Shown here piece after piece: positions 52,590-60,574 of a stretch of 64,000 nucleotides of DNA (position 1 is the stretch's first letter; each line of letters begins with the position of its first letter). The translations under genes and the position numbers were made by a program. The stretch spans positions 1 to 64,000 of the forward strand of contig CAIYPP010000007.1 of the NCBI GenBank assembly GCA_903928115.1. The letters are read 5' to 3'. Source of the stretch: an uncultured Planctomycetota bacterium. Its GTDB lineage: Bacteria > Planctomycetota > UBA1135 > GCA-002686595. The notes under the pieces were generated by a model. The model saw only the letters and a program-made list of their open reading frames with translations. It was not told the DNA's origin and did not search any database.

Positions 52590-54011
52590 ATGGCGCCGAT
52601 GGTCTTCCGCCTCCTCCCAATCGTCTCCGTCCTCGCACTGCCGCTCGCGGCATCCGCGCAGTCCTCCAACGCCCGCTACGAGCTCGCGTGGCGCACCAGC
52701 GCATTCGAGCGCGCGTGGATGGCGACCACGGCCGAGCAGCACGCAGCCGTGCTGCCTACGGTCGAAGCCGCGGTGCAGCGCTTTTTCTCGATGGACTTCG
52801 CCGGAGTCGCGTCGGCGCTCGACGAAGCGCGGTTGTCGCTGGAGCAGCGCAGCGGTCCGCTGGACCTCGAACGCTTTGCGGTCCAACCGCAGCTTCGGCT
52901 CGTCGACGCCGCGTCGACGTCGCTCGCGCTCACGATCTCGCCGCTCTATGAGTCAGAGAGTGCCGCGCCGTTCGCGTTGCGCGCGTCGTTTCAAGGCAAG
53001 TCGCTCGGCATCGAGCCTGCGAGCATCGAGGTGCCCGCGAAGGGGGCCGATCGCGGAGTGCGCCTCTCGCTCGACGGCGTTGCGGCGCTCGGAGACATCA
53101 CGATCGAAGTGGAACTCTCGCGCGAAGGTGGTGCGCGTGCGGTGCGCGAGGTGCGACTGTCCCGCGCGGAGTCGGTGGAGAGCCGTATCGCGGCGCTGAA
53201 GACTGCACTCAACGCGCTGCCGGAGTCGGCGCCGACGCTCGAGCGCGAGACGGTGCGCACCAACGTCGAGCTGCTCGAGAAGCTCTCCAAGTCGTCGAAC
53301 GAGGAAACCGACTTTCCTGCAGCGGCGCTGCTCGCGGACAGCGAGCGCATGGTCGAGCGCGCGGCGAAGGCGGAGCGCTGGTTTGGCATCGAGCGCAGCG
53401 GCGAGTCGTGGATGACCGTCCCCAGCGGCAAGAATGGCGCGCGAGTGCGGCTGTTCGTGCCCGAAGGGCTGTCCGAGGAGCGCAAGGTGCCGCTCGTCGT
53501 CGCGCTGCACGGCGCGGGCGGCAGCGAGAACATGTTCTTCGATGCGTATGGCGACGGCCTCATCGTCGAGCTGTGCCGCAAGCGCGGCTGGATGCTCGTG
53601 GCGCCGCGCGTCGGGTTCATGGGAACGCCGGTTTCCGCGGTGCTCGGAGCGCTGCGCGAGCGCTATCCCGTCGATTCGGAGCGCGTGCTCGTCATCGGCC
53701 ATTCGATGGGCGCGGGCGTTGGACAGCAGCTCGTTGCAAAGGACCCCGGCGCGTATCGCGCGTTTGCGGCCCTCGGTGGCGGATCTGGCTTGAAGGATGC
53801 CAGCGCACTCGCTGCCGAGCCGATCTTCGTTGGAGCGGGGGAGCGCGACTTCGGCCGACGCGGCGCGGAGGCGCTGCACAAGTCGCTCGCGGCGGCCGGC
53901 TCGACGGTCGCGCAGCTGCGCATCTACCCCAACTGCGAGCACTTGATGATCGTCGTCGACGCGCTGCCCGACGTATTCGCTTCGTGGGACGCGCTGCTCG
54001 CGGCAAAGTAG
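52590..54011 (+). CDS. Secreted alpha/beta hydrolase (esterase-like)
   Basis: 473 residues. Signal peptide ends near LAASAQSS. Residues about 25-260 are a helical and beta N-terminal extension that I do not recognise. The C-terminal 200 residues are an alpha/beta hydrolase of the feruloyl esterase/poly-hydroxybutyrate depolymerase type: VPLVVALHGAGGSENMFFD (oxyanion), VLVIGHSMGAGVG (Ser nucleophile), VGAGERDF (Asp) and YPNCEHLMIV (His). Likely an exported carboxylesterase. It runs with the next gene, 7 bases apart. Confidence 0.87.
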   Translation: MAPMVFRLLPIVSVLALPLAASAQSSNARYELAWRTSAFERAWMATTAEQHAAVLPTVEAAVQRFFSMDFAGVASALDEARLSLEQRSGPLDLERFAVQPQLRLVDAASTSLALTISPLYESESAAPFALRASFQGKSLGIEPASIEVPAKGADRGVRLSLDGVAALGDITIEVELSREGGARAVREVRLSRAESVESRIAALKTALNALPESAPTLERETVRTNVELLEKLSKSSNEETDFPAAALLADSERMVERAAKAERWFGIERSGESWMTVPSGKNGARVRLFVPEGLSEERKVPLVVALHGAGGSENMFFDAYGDGLIVELCRKRGWMLVAPRVGFMGTPVSAVLGALRERYPVDSERVLVIGHSMGAGVGQQLVAKDPGAYRAFAALGGGSGLKDASALAAEPIFVGAGERDFGRRGAEALHKSLAAAGSTVAQLRIYPNCEHLMIVVDALPDVFASWDALLAAK

Positions 54012-54018
54012 CGCACCG

Positions 54019-55275
54019 ATGCTTGCAGCCTTCGCACTCGCGCTCGCGCAGGATGTTCGTATCTCGCTGCGCGTGGACTTCGGTCCGGTCGGGCGGCCCG
54101 CAGTCGTTCGTGAGCTCAAGCTGCCGCGCGGGACGAACTTGGTCGAGGCGACGCGGCGTGTGTGCAGCGTCGAGCAGGACTGGCTGTGCTGGTCGAAGGA
54201 CGACGTCTGGTCGATCGACGGCGTGGGGCCGGACACGCGCCTCGATCGTTATTGGATGTGGAACCTCGACGGCGCCATGGGCCCGAATTTTCCGGTCAAG
54301 CACGTCGTGTCGGACGGCGAGCGCATCGAGTGGCTGTACGTCGGAGGAAAGGAACCCGTGAAGCTGGAAGCCCGTGCGGTCTCGCTCTTGCCTGCTGCCA
54401 CCGAGATCGCGATCGCGATCGGCGCCGAGAATGCGCTCGTCGGCATCTCGCACCTCTGTCGCCAGCCGCAGGGGCGGGAGCTGCCACGCGTGATGTCGAC
54501 GACGGTCGACTCCGACGCGTGGAGCATGGGACGGATCGACGCGTACCTGCGCGAGGCTGGGGCGCGAGGGGAGACGCTCTACTCGCTGGACGAGGAGCGG
54601 ATTCGTGCGCTCAAGCCGACGGTGGTGATGAGCCAGGGCCTGTGTCCAGTGTGCGCCGCGACGCCGCAGGATGTCGAGCGTTCGCTGGGGAAGGACAAGT
54701 GCGCGGACCTGCTCGTGTTGACGCCGCGCTCGCTCGCCGATGTGGCGCAGAACATCCGCGACGTCGGCAAGGCACTCGGCCGCGACTCCGCCGCGACGAT
54801 CGCGGCACGGGACTTCGAGCGCCGCTTCGAGAAGTTGCGCTCCGAGCCGCGCGCGACCCCGGTGCCGCGCGTCGTCGTGCTGGAGTGGTTCGAGCCTCTG
54901 TGGGTCTCGGGCGAGTGGATCGCCGAGATGGTGGAGGTGGCGGGGGGGACTCCGCTGCTCGCGTCGCCCAAGGACCCTTCGCGCCGCATCGAGTGGACCG
55001 ATCTCCAAGCCGCAGACCCTGACGTCCTCGTCCTGGCGGCGTGCTCGATGGATATCCCGCGCGCGCGTCGTGAGCTCGGCGCACTCACGAATCACCCTGC
55101 TTGGACCGGCCTGCGCGCCGTGAAATCGCGCCGCGTCTTCCTGCTCGACGGCGAGCGCCACTTCTCCACCCCCGGCCCCGGCCTCGCGCAGGGCGCGGAG
55201 GTCATGCGTGCGGTGCTCGCCACGAGTGCATCGAGCGCCCCGCTTCCGCTGGACGCGTGCGTTCGCGTCGAGTGA
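54019..55275 (+). CDS. DUF4430 domain fused to BtuF-like substrate-binding protein
   Basis: 418 residues. A very short N-terminal hydrophobic segment precedes residues about 15-110, which match DUF4430 (the transcobalamin/intrinsic-factor C-terminal-like fold): LKLPRGTNLVEATRRVC, LCWSKDDVWSIDGVGPD, YWMWNLDGAMGPNFPV. From about residue 118 a helical-backbone periplasmic binding domain begins, RAVSLLPAATEIAIAIGAENALVGISHLC, with the BtuF/cobalamin-type pattern through HPAWTGLRAVKSRRVFLLDGERHFSTPGPG. Both halves belong to families with cobalamin binders. No BtuCD permease or ATPase is in the window. Co-directional with the esterase gene. Confidence 0.82.
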   Translation: MLAAFALALAQDVRISLRVDFGPVGRPAVVRELKLPRGTNLVEATRRVCSVEQDWLCWSKDDVWSIDGVGPDTRLDRYWMWNLDGAMGPNFPVKHVVSDGERIEWLYVGGKEPVKLEARAVSLLPAATEIAIAIGAENALVGISHLCRQPQGRELPRVMSTTVDSDAWSMGRIDAYLREAGARGETLYSLDEERIRALKPTVVMSQGLCPVCAATPQDVERSLGKDKCADLLVLTPRSLADVAQNIRDVGKALGRDSAATIAARDFERRFEKLRSEPRATPVPRVVVLEWFEPLWVSGEWIAEMVEVAGGTPLLASPKDPSRRIEWTDLQAADPDVLVLAACSMDIPRARRELGALTNHPAWTGLRAVKSRRVFLLDGERHFSTPGPGLAQGAEVMRAVLATSASSAPLPLDACVRVE

Positions 55276-55299
55276 CGTGACCGGATCCGTTGCGAGTGC

Positions 55300-56442
55300 T
55301 CAGGCGCTCTTCACGGCGGCGATCAGCTCGGCTTCCTTTTCCGGGCTGAGCATGCGGGCGGCGGAGTCGAAGAGGCGTTGGCGGCGCGCCTCGGGCAGGG
55401 ACTGGAACCACGCGAGCGTGTCGCAGGTTGTCGTCTCGATGGGGCGGAACTTGAGACCCGCGGCGACGGCGCGCGCGTTGCTGACGCGGTGGAGGCCGCG
55501 CGTTTCGCCTTCGTAGGGGGCCCAGATATGGAAGCCGGCGGGCTGGTGCGCTGCGAGCGTGTCGAGCGGGATCCAGCGCGGCGTCGCGGTGCCGCCGGCG
55601 CACTTCACGCACGCGGCGATGGCATCACCCCAGCGCAGCATCGACTCGGGGCTCGGCATCGGACCCGCCGCGTTGAAGTGGCCGTAGAGCTTCTGCTCGG
55701 CCGTGTGGACCATCCACTCCGCGAGGTCGCGCACGTCGATCACTTGGATCGGATCGTCCGGCGCGCCGGGGACGGCGAACTCGCCACCCCGGGCGGCGCG
55801 CGCCGGCCAGTAGGTGAAGCGATCGGTCGGGTCGAGCGGTCCGACGATGTAGCCGGGGCGCACGATCGTGGCGCGACCCGCGAAGGCGCTCTCGGCGGCT
55901 TCTTCACACAGCTTCTTGAGCGGCCCGTAGTACTCGTAGCTCGGCCCCATCGACTCCGAGGTCGGATCGGGCATCGTTCCGCAGGTCGCGTCCTCGTCCA
56001 TGCCTTCGATGTCGTTGCGCGAGTAAACGGAGATCGAGCTCACGTAGACGTAGTGCGCGACGCTCGGTGCGAGCAGCTCGGCCGAGGCCTTGACATGCCG
56101 CGGGTAATAGCCGGAGTCATCGAACACGACGTCCCACGTGCGATTCGCGAGGGCCGAGATGCCCGCTCCCTTCTGCGGGTCGCGGTCGCCGAGCAGCGTC
56201 TCGAGCTCTGGGAACATCCCGGGGTTGGTCTTGCCGCGATTGAAGAGCGTGAGCTCGTGTCCGCGTGCGCGCGCGGCATCGACCAGCGCGGGCCCGAGGA
56301 ACCCCGTGCCGCCCAAGATCAGGATGCGCAGCTTCGGCGTGGGGGCTGCGGTCGGCGCCGACTGGCAGGCGAGCGAGCTCGCACCGAGCAGGGCGGCGGT
56401 GACGGAGGTGTATTGGAGGAGCTGGCGGCGATCGACGGTCAT
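55300..56442 (-). CDS. TAT-exported NAD-dependent epimerase/dehydratase
   Basis: 380 residues. ATG at 56442 is preceded by AAGGAG with a 6-base gap. MTVDRRQLLQYTSVTAALLGASSLA is a twin-arginine signal, so the protein leaves the cytoplasm already folded with its cofactor. RILILGGTGFLGPALVDAA is the nucleotide-binding loop and SYEYYGPLKK the Tyr-x-x-x-Lys catalytic pair of extended short-chain dehydrogenases. A TAT-exported Rossmann enzyme is common in planctomycetes but unusual elsewhere. Substrate is probably a sugar or sugar derivative. Confidence 0.88.
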   Translation of the reverse strand: MTVDRRQLLQYTSVTAALLGASSLACQSAPTAAPTPKLRILILGGTGFLGPALVDAARARGHELTLFNRGKTNPGMFPELETLLGDRDPQKGAGISALANRTWDVVFDDSGYYPRHVKASAELLAPSVAHYVYVSSISVYSRNDIEGMDEDATCGTMPDPTSESMGPSYEYYGPLKKLCEEAAESAFAGRATIVRPGYIVGPLDPTDRFTYWPARAARGGEFAVPGAPDDPIQVIDVRDLAEWMVHTAEQKLYGHFNAAGPMPSPESMLRWGDAIAACVKCAGGTATPRWIPLDTLAAHQPAGFHIWAPYEGETRGLHRVSNARAVAAGLKFRPIETTTCDTLAWFQSLPEARRQRLFDSAARMLSPEKEAELIAAVKSA

Positions 56443-56558
56443 GGGGAACTCCTTGGGGAGGGCGCAGAGCATGACGTCACTTCCTCGTGCGCGATGTCAG
56501 CAGCACGTAATCCTTCGGCGCATTCCCCGCGCGTTCGGGCTGCGCTAGCCTCCACCGC

Positions 56559-57533
56559 GTGAAGCGCCTCTGCCTGCTTTTCCTTCTCGCGTCCTGCGGT
56601 GAATCCGCGACACCGCCGCGCTCTGCTCCCGCGGGCATGGTCTGGATTCCGCCGGGCGAGTTCTCGATGGGTTCGAGCGATGGCCTGCCCGACGAGCGGC
56701 CGGTGCACCGCGTCCAACTCTCGGGCTTCTTCATCGACGAGACGGAGGTCACGAACGCGCAGTTCCGCGCCTTCGTCGAGGCGACCGGATACGTGACGAC
56801 GGCGGAGCGTGCTCCGACGGCGGAAGAACTGCTCGCACAGGCTCCGCCGGGAACCCCGCCGCCGCCGCCGGAGTCGCTCGTCGCCGGCGCCCTTGTGCTC
56901 GACCTCACCATGGCAAACGGCTGGTGGTGGAAGTGGCAGCCCGGCGCGAGCTGGCGCAACCCCGACGGCGAGCGCCCGCTGACGCCCGAGAAGGACTCGC
57001 ATCCGGTCGTGCAGGTCTCGTGGGACGACGCGGTCGCGTACGCGAAGTGGGCCGGCAAGCGCTTGCCGACGGAGGCCGAGTGGGAGCGCGCGGCGCGCGG
57101 CGGCGCGGACGGCGAGCGCTACATCTGGGGCGCAAGCAAGAATCCCGAGGGCCGCGAGATGGCGAACATCTGGCAGGGCCGCTTCCCGCAGAGCCACACG
57201 GTTCTCGATGGCTTCGAGCGCAGCGCGCCCGTGCGCTCGTTTCCGCCCAACGGCTTCGGCCTCTACGACATGTCCGGCAACGTGTGGGAGTGGGTCGCCG
57301 ACTGGTATCGCCCCGACACGTATGCGCAGTCGGGCGAGCTGGTTCGTAATCCGAAGGGGCCCGAGTCGAGCTACGACCCGCAGGAGCCCAATGCGCCCAA
57401 GCGCGTCTCGCGCGGCGGTTCCTTCTTGTGCAGCGACAACTACTGCGTCGGCTATCGCCCGAGCGCGCGCATGAAGTCCAGTCCGGACACGGGCCTCTTT
57501 CACACGGGTTTTCGCTGTGTTCAGGACCCCTGA
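56559..57533 (+). CDS. Formylglycine-generating enzyme-family lipoprotein
   Basis: 324 residues from a GTG start. MKRLCLLFLLASC gives a lipobox (LASC). FGE-sulfatase domain: GMVWIPPGEFSMGSSDGLPDERPVHRVQLSGFFIDETEVTNAQFRAFVEATGY, VQVSWDDAVAYAKWAGKRLPTEAEWERAARGG, YDMSGNVWEWVADWY. The active-site pair of true formylglycine-generating enzymes is kept: RGGSFLCSDNYC has Cys291 and Cys296, matching the two copper-binding Cys of the human enzyme. So it may be catalytic, oxidising Cys or Ser in exported sulfatases, rather than one of the inactive homologues. Confidence 0.9.
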   Translation: MKRLCLLFLLASCGESATPPRSAPAGMVWIPPGEFSMGSSDGLPDERPVHRVQLSGFFIDETEVTNAQFRAFVEATGYVTTAERAPTAEELLAQAPPGTPPPPPESLVAGALVLDLTMANGWWWKWQPGASWRNPDGERPLTPEKDSHPVVQVSWDDAVAYAKWAGKRLPTEAEWERAARGGADGERYIWGASKNPEGREMANIWQGRFPQSHTVLDGFERSAPVRSFPPNGFGLYDMSGNVWEWVADWYRPDTYAQSGELVRNPKGPESSYDPQEPNAPKRVSRGGSFLCSDNYCVGYRPSARMKSSPDTGLFHTGFRCVQDP

Positions 57534-57572
57534 GCGCTGCGACGGAGAACCGAGTCGCGTCGAGCTGCCCCG

Positions 57573-58466
57573 ATGAGCACCGCACGTCCCGACTGGCCCA
57601 AGCTCGCGCCCGCGCCGCGCCACCTACCCTTCTCGCACGCCTTCGTGAGCCACTTCGGCAATCCGCTGATGCAGGCGGCGTGTCTCTTTCTGCTCTTCGC
57701 TTTGATGCCTTTCTGGGCAGTCATGCCGAATGTCGACGTCACCTCGGCGTGGCGCTTTCGAGGCGAGCTCGACGTCTTGCCCGGCCGCGTCGTCGCGGTC
57801 GAGGCGACGTCCTTCTCTGAGGGCGGCAGCAAGCGTCGGCGCGGGACGACGATTCAACGCATCGAGTACGCCTTCGAGGTCCAAGGTGTCGAGCAGCGTG
57901 GAACGAGCTTCGGCGCCGTCGCGCCGCCGCAGGTGGGTGCGAGTGTCGAGGTCGAAGTCCCGCGCACCGCGCCGGAGTTCTCGCGCATTCGCGGGCTGCG
58001 CTCCGCTCCGTACGGCCCGGCTGCTGCGCTCTTCTTGCTCCTTCCACTGATGGGCGTCGTACTCGCGAGTGTCGCCATCGTGCAGTCGAGACGCTGGTTG
58101 CGCCTCGCTGCGAGCGGCCGCTCGGCGTTGGGGCGGACGCTGGAGCTCAAGTTTCTGCGTCGCCACAAGCGTCGCGATCACTACACGGCCCGCTACGAGT
58201 TCGAGTTCGATGGCGCCAAGGTGAGCTCCGAGCGCAAGACGACGAACGCGGCGTTGTACGAGGACGCGCGCGGCCTGCGCGTGCTCGTCGATGCGCGCGA
58301 TCCGAAGCGTCACCAACTCATCGACGAGCTGCCGGTCGTTCCGCAGTTCGACTCCGTGGGTCGGCTGCAGCCTCAGGCGACGCGCAAGGTGCTGCTTGCG
58401 GCGATCCTGCCCACGCTGATCCTCGTGGGTTACTGCGCTTTGGGGATCGTGCTGCTCGTCGGCTGA
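57573..58466 (+). CDS. DUF3592-like membrane protein
   Basis: 297 residues with three membrane segments (about 34-50, 150-170 and the C-terminal 275-295). Between them lie two beta-rich extracytoplasmic or cytoplasmic repeats with the DUF3592 pattern: PGRVVAVEATSFSEGG ... RIEYAFEVQGVEQRGTSF ... VEVEVP, and later LGRTLELKFLRRHKRRDHYTARYEFEFDGAKVSSER. Function unknown. Starts 39 bases after the FGE gene and ends 3 bases before the convergent stop. Confidence 0.7.
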   Translation: MSTARPDWPKLAPAPRHLPFSHAFVSHFGNPLMQAACLFLLFALMPFWAVMPNVDVTSAWRFRGELDVLPGRVVAVEATSFSEGGSKRRRGTTIQRIEYAFEVQGVEQRGTSFGAVAPPQVGASVEVEVPRTAPEFSRIRGLRSAPYGPAAALFLLLPLMGVVLASVAIVQSRRWLRLAASGRSALGRTLELKFLRRHKRRDHYTARYEFEFDGAKVSSERKTTNAALYEDARGLRVLVDARDPKRHQLIDELPVVPQFDSVGRLQPQATRKVLLAAILPTLILVGYCALGIVLLVG

Positions 58467-58469
58467 GCT

Positions 58470-60479
58470 TCAACGCGCGAGCAACTCGGCGAGGTTCGAG
58501 TCGCTCTCGGCGCGTGGTCCGAGCCATGACTTCAAAGTCTCGAGTGCCTTGATGTGCGGAGTTCCCTTCGCGCGCTGGCGCGCGAGCCACGCTGCCGCGA
58601 GGTGCACCGCGTGCGCGCTGTCGATCTCGCCGAAGCGTGCGCGTAGCGCAGCTTCGTCGGCCTTCTGCACGAAGGCCGCCGCGGCGGCTCCGGGGCTCGT
58701 GTAGCCACCCCCGTCGCGGTCGACGAAGATCGGGTTCGTCGCGGCGAGCGTGTAGGGGTTCACCATGGGCCACGCAGGGCTCGCGACGGCATCGCCTTCG
58801 ACGAGGCAAACGATCCACGCGTCGTTGCGGTTCGCGAGCGGGAGCTCGACGGCCAGCGTCGCGTCGACGGGGCGGCTCTCGGTGATCGGCACGTCCTGAA
58901 CAATGACCGGCGTGCCGTTGGCGAAGACCGTCAACGTGCGCGGGCGAATCCACGAAGCCGCGCGCACGCGCACGTCGAGCTTGAGCGGAGCGGGTTCGGT
59001 CGAGCGGTCGAGCGTCGCGCCCATGACGGGCCGACCCTCGTGGAGCACCGTGGCGAAGATTCCTTGGCTGATCGACGTGCGGCCTTCGCGGATCGCCGTG
59101 CACGAAGCGCTCACGTCGATGGCGTTCGCGGCGTCCGTCGCGCTCGGAACATAGGTTCGTCCCTGTCCGACGGGCTCGCCGACCGTGTGCGAGTCCGAGG
59201 AGCCGACCGCGAAGATGCGCACACCGCGGTTCAGCAGCGCGAACCAGTCGAGGAACAGCCCGCGTGGGTTCTTCTCTTCCGTCGTGGAGTTGATCATCTC
59301 CGTCGCGTCGACCGGCAGCTCGATCGGCGGATCGAAGCGTCCGAGCAGGCGATCGAGGTTGTGGTGGCCGAAGGGACTGTCGCTCGCGCTGGGCCAGCGT
59401 GGGTGGTTGAGGATCACGACCTGCGCACCGAGCGCGCGGATGCCCAGCGCGATCGTCACGAGGTCGCGCGAGCGATGCGGCGGCAAGGGGCCGCCCGCTG
59501 GCAGCGGAAACGCGTTGAAGTGGCCGACCTCGGTCGTGACTTCGTTGCCGACGACGCTCGTGTACCACGCGGACAGCCCCAGCTCGCGCTGGAACGGCGC
59601 ATAGTCCGTCTGATGGTTGTGGTCCGTTGCAATCGCGAGCTCGACGCCCTCGCCGGCGAGCGTCACCTGCCGCTCCAGCGCGCTCGCATCGCCATGGCCG
59701 GAGAACTGCAGGGTGTGCAGGTGCGTGTCGCAGGCGATGAAGCCCGTCGTGTCGACCTCAGGCGCGAGAGCGTGCTCGCACGTGACCGGAGATTCCGCGA
59801 CCACGAGCGCTCGCTCCGACAGGCTCCACTCCGGCCCGCGCGTCGCGAAGCAGCGATAGGATCCTCGGGGCAGCTCCACCTCGGCATTTCCGTTGAGGTA
59901 CAGCACGCCGTCTCGGATGGCCGTCGCCGCGGGCTGGGGAAAGAACAGCGGCGGACGCACGCCCTTTTCGTCGAGGAACGTGATGCGCGCGGGCAGCGCA
60001 GCGCCGTCCGCAGCGCGAACTTGCACGCGCACTCGCTGGAGGTCGAAGTGCTCGCGCACCGAGCGCTCCACGAGCCGCACATCGCCGACCACGATGTCGT
60101 CGCTCGGCGTGTCGGGGAGGATCGCCAGCACATTGGCGCCGGCCTTCACGCTGCCCGCGGGCAGGGCGTACCAGCGCTCCACGAGGTCGCCGCCTCGCCG
60201 CAGCTGCCCGACCTCCACGCCGTTGAGCGCGAGCCGCCAGACGTTGTCGATGCTGCGCTGGCGCAAGAAGAGCAGCCACTCCGTGGTGCTGGCGGCGGCG
60301 CTCTCGAAGGGGACTTCGAGCCGCGTGCCCTCGGGCTCGACGGGCGCCTCGGGCCAGTCGGGCGTGCGATCGTTCCCAAGGTGATGCAGCCGTGCATCGA
60401 GCACGCGCTGCGGGCTCTGCTTTGCCGTGGCGAGCTGGGGGGCAGCAGCGACGAGGAACGCGAGGAAGAGAGGCAGCAT
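58470..60479 (-). CDS. CehA/McbA-family PHP-type metal hydrolase, secreted
   Basis: 669 residues with a signal peptide to about residue 19. The N-terminal 240 residues are beta-rich. From about 245 a PHP-type polymerase/histidinol-phosphatase-like domain: FIACDTHLHTLQFSGHGD (metal HxH), ELAIATDHNHQTDY, VGNEVTTEVGHFNAFPL, VVILNHPRW, IFAVGSSDSHT. These match CehA/McbA, known for carbamate/carbaryl hydrolysis in soil bacteria, but the family is broad. The C-terminal half continues with beta-sandwich segments. Probably an exported metallo-esterase or phosphatase. Confidence 0.88.
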   Translation of the reverse strand: MLPLFLAFLVAAAPQLATAKQSPQRVLDARLHHLGNDRTPDWPEAPVEPEGTRLEVPFESAAASTTEWLLFLRQRSIDNVWRLALNGVEVGQLRRGGDLVERWYALPAGSVKAGANVLAILPDTPSDDIVVGDVRLVERSVREHFDLQRVRVQVRAADGAALPARITFLDEKGVRPPLFFPQPAATAIRDGVLYLNGNAEVELPRGSYRCFATRGPEWSLSERALVVAESPVTCEHALAPEVDTTGFIACDTHLHTLQFSGHGDASALERQVTLAGEGVELAIATDHNHQTDYAPFQRELGLSAWYTSVVGNEVTTEVGHFNAFPLPAGGPLPPHRSRDLVTIALGIRALGAQVVILNHPRWPSASDSPFGHHNLDRLLGRFDPPIELPVDATEMINSTTEEKNPRGLFLDWFALLNRGVRIFAVGSSDSHTVGEPVGQGRTYVPSATDAANAIDVSASCTAIREGRTSISQGIFATVLHEGRPVMGATLDRSTEPAPLKLDVRVRAASWIRPRTLTVFANGTPVIVQDVPITESRPVDATLAVELPLANRNDAWIVCLVEGDAVASPAWPMVNPYTLAATNPIFVDRDGGGYTSPGAAAAAFVQKADEAALRARFGEIDSAHAVHLAAAWLARQRAKGTPHIKALETLKSWLGPRAESDSNLAELLAR

Positions 60480-60574
60480 GGGGGGAGCTTAGCGGAGGAA
60501 CTTCGCTGTGGGAGAGCGCGGCGAGGGGAGCTGTGACACAATGCGGCGCCCCCTTTCGCCCGGCCCCAAGCACG

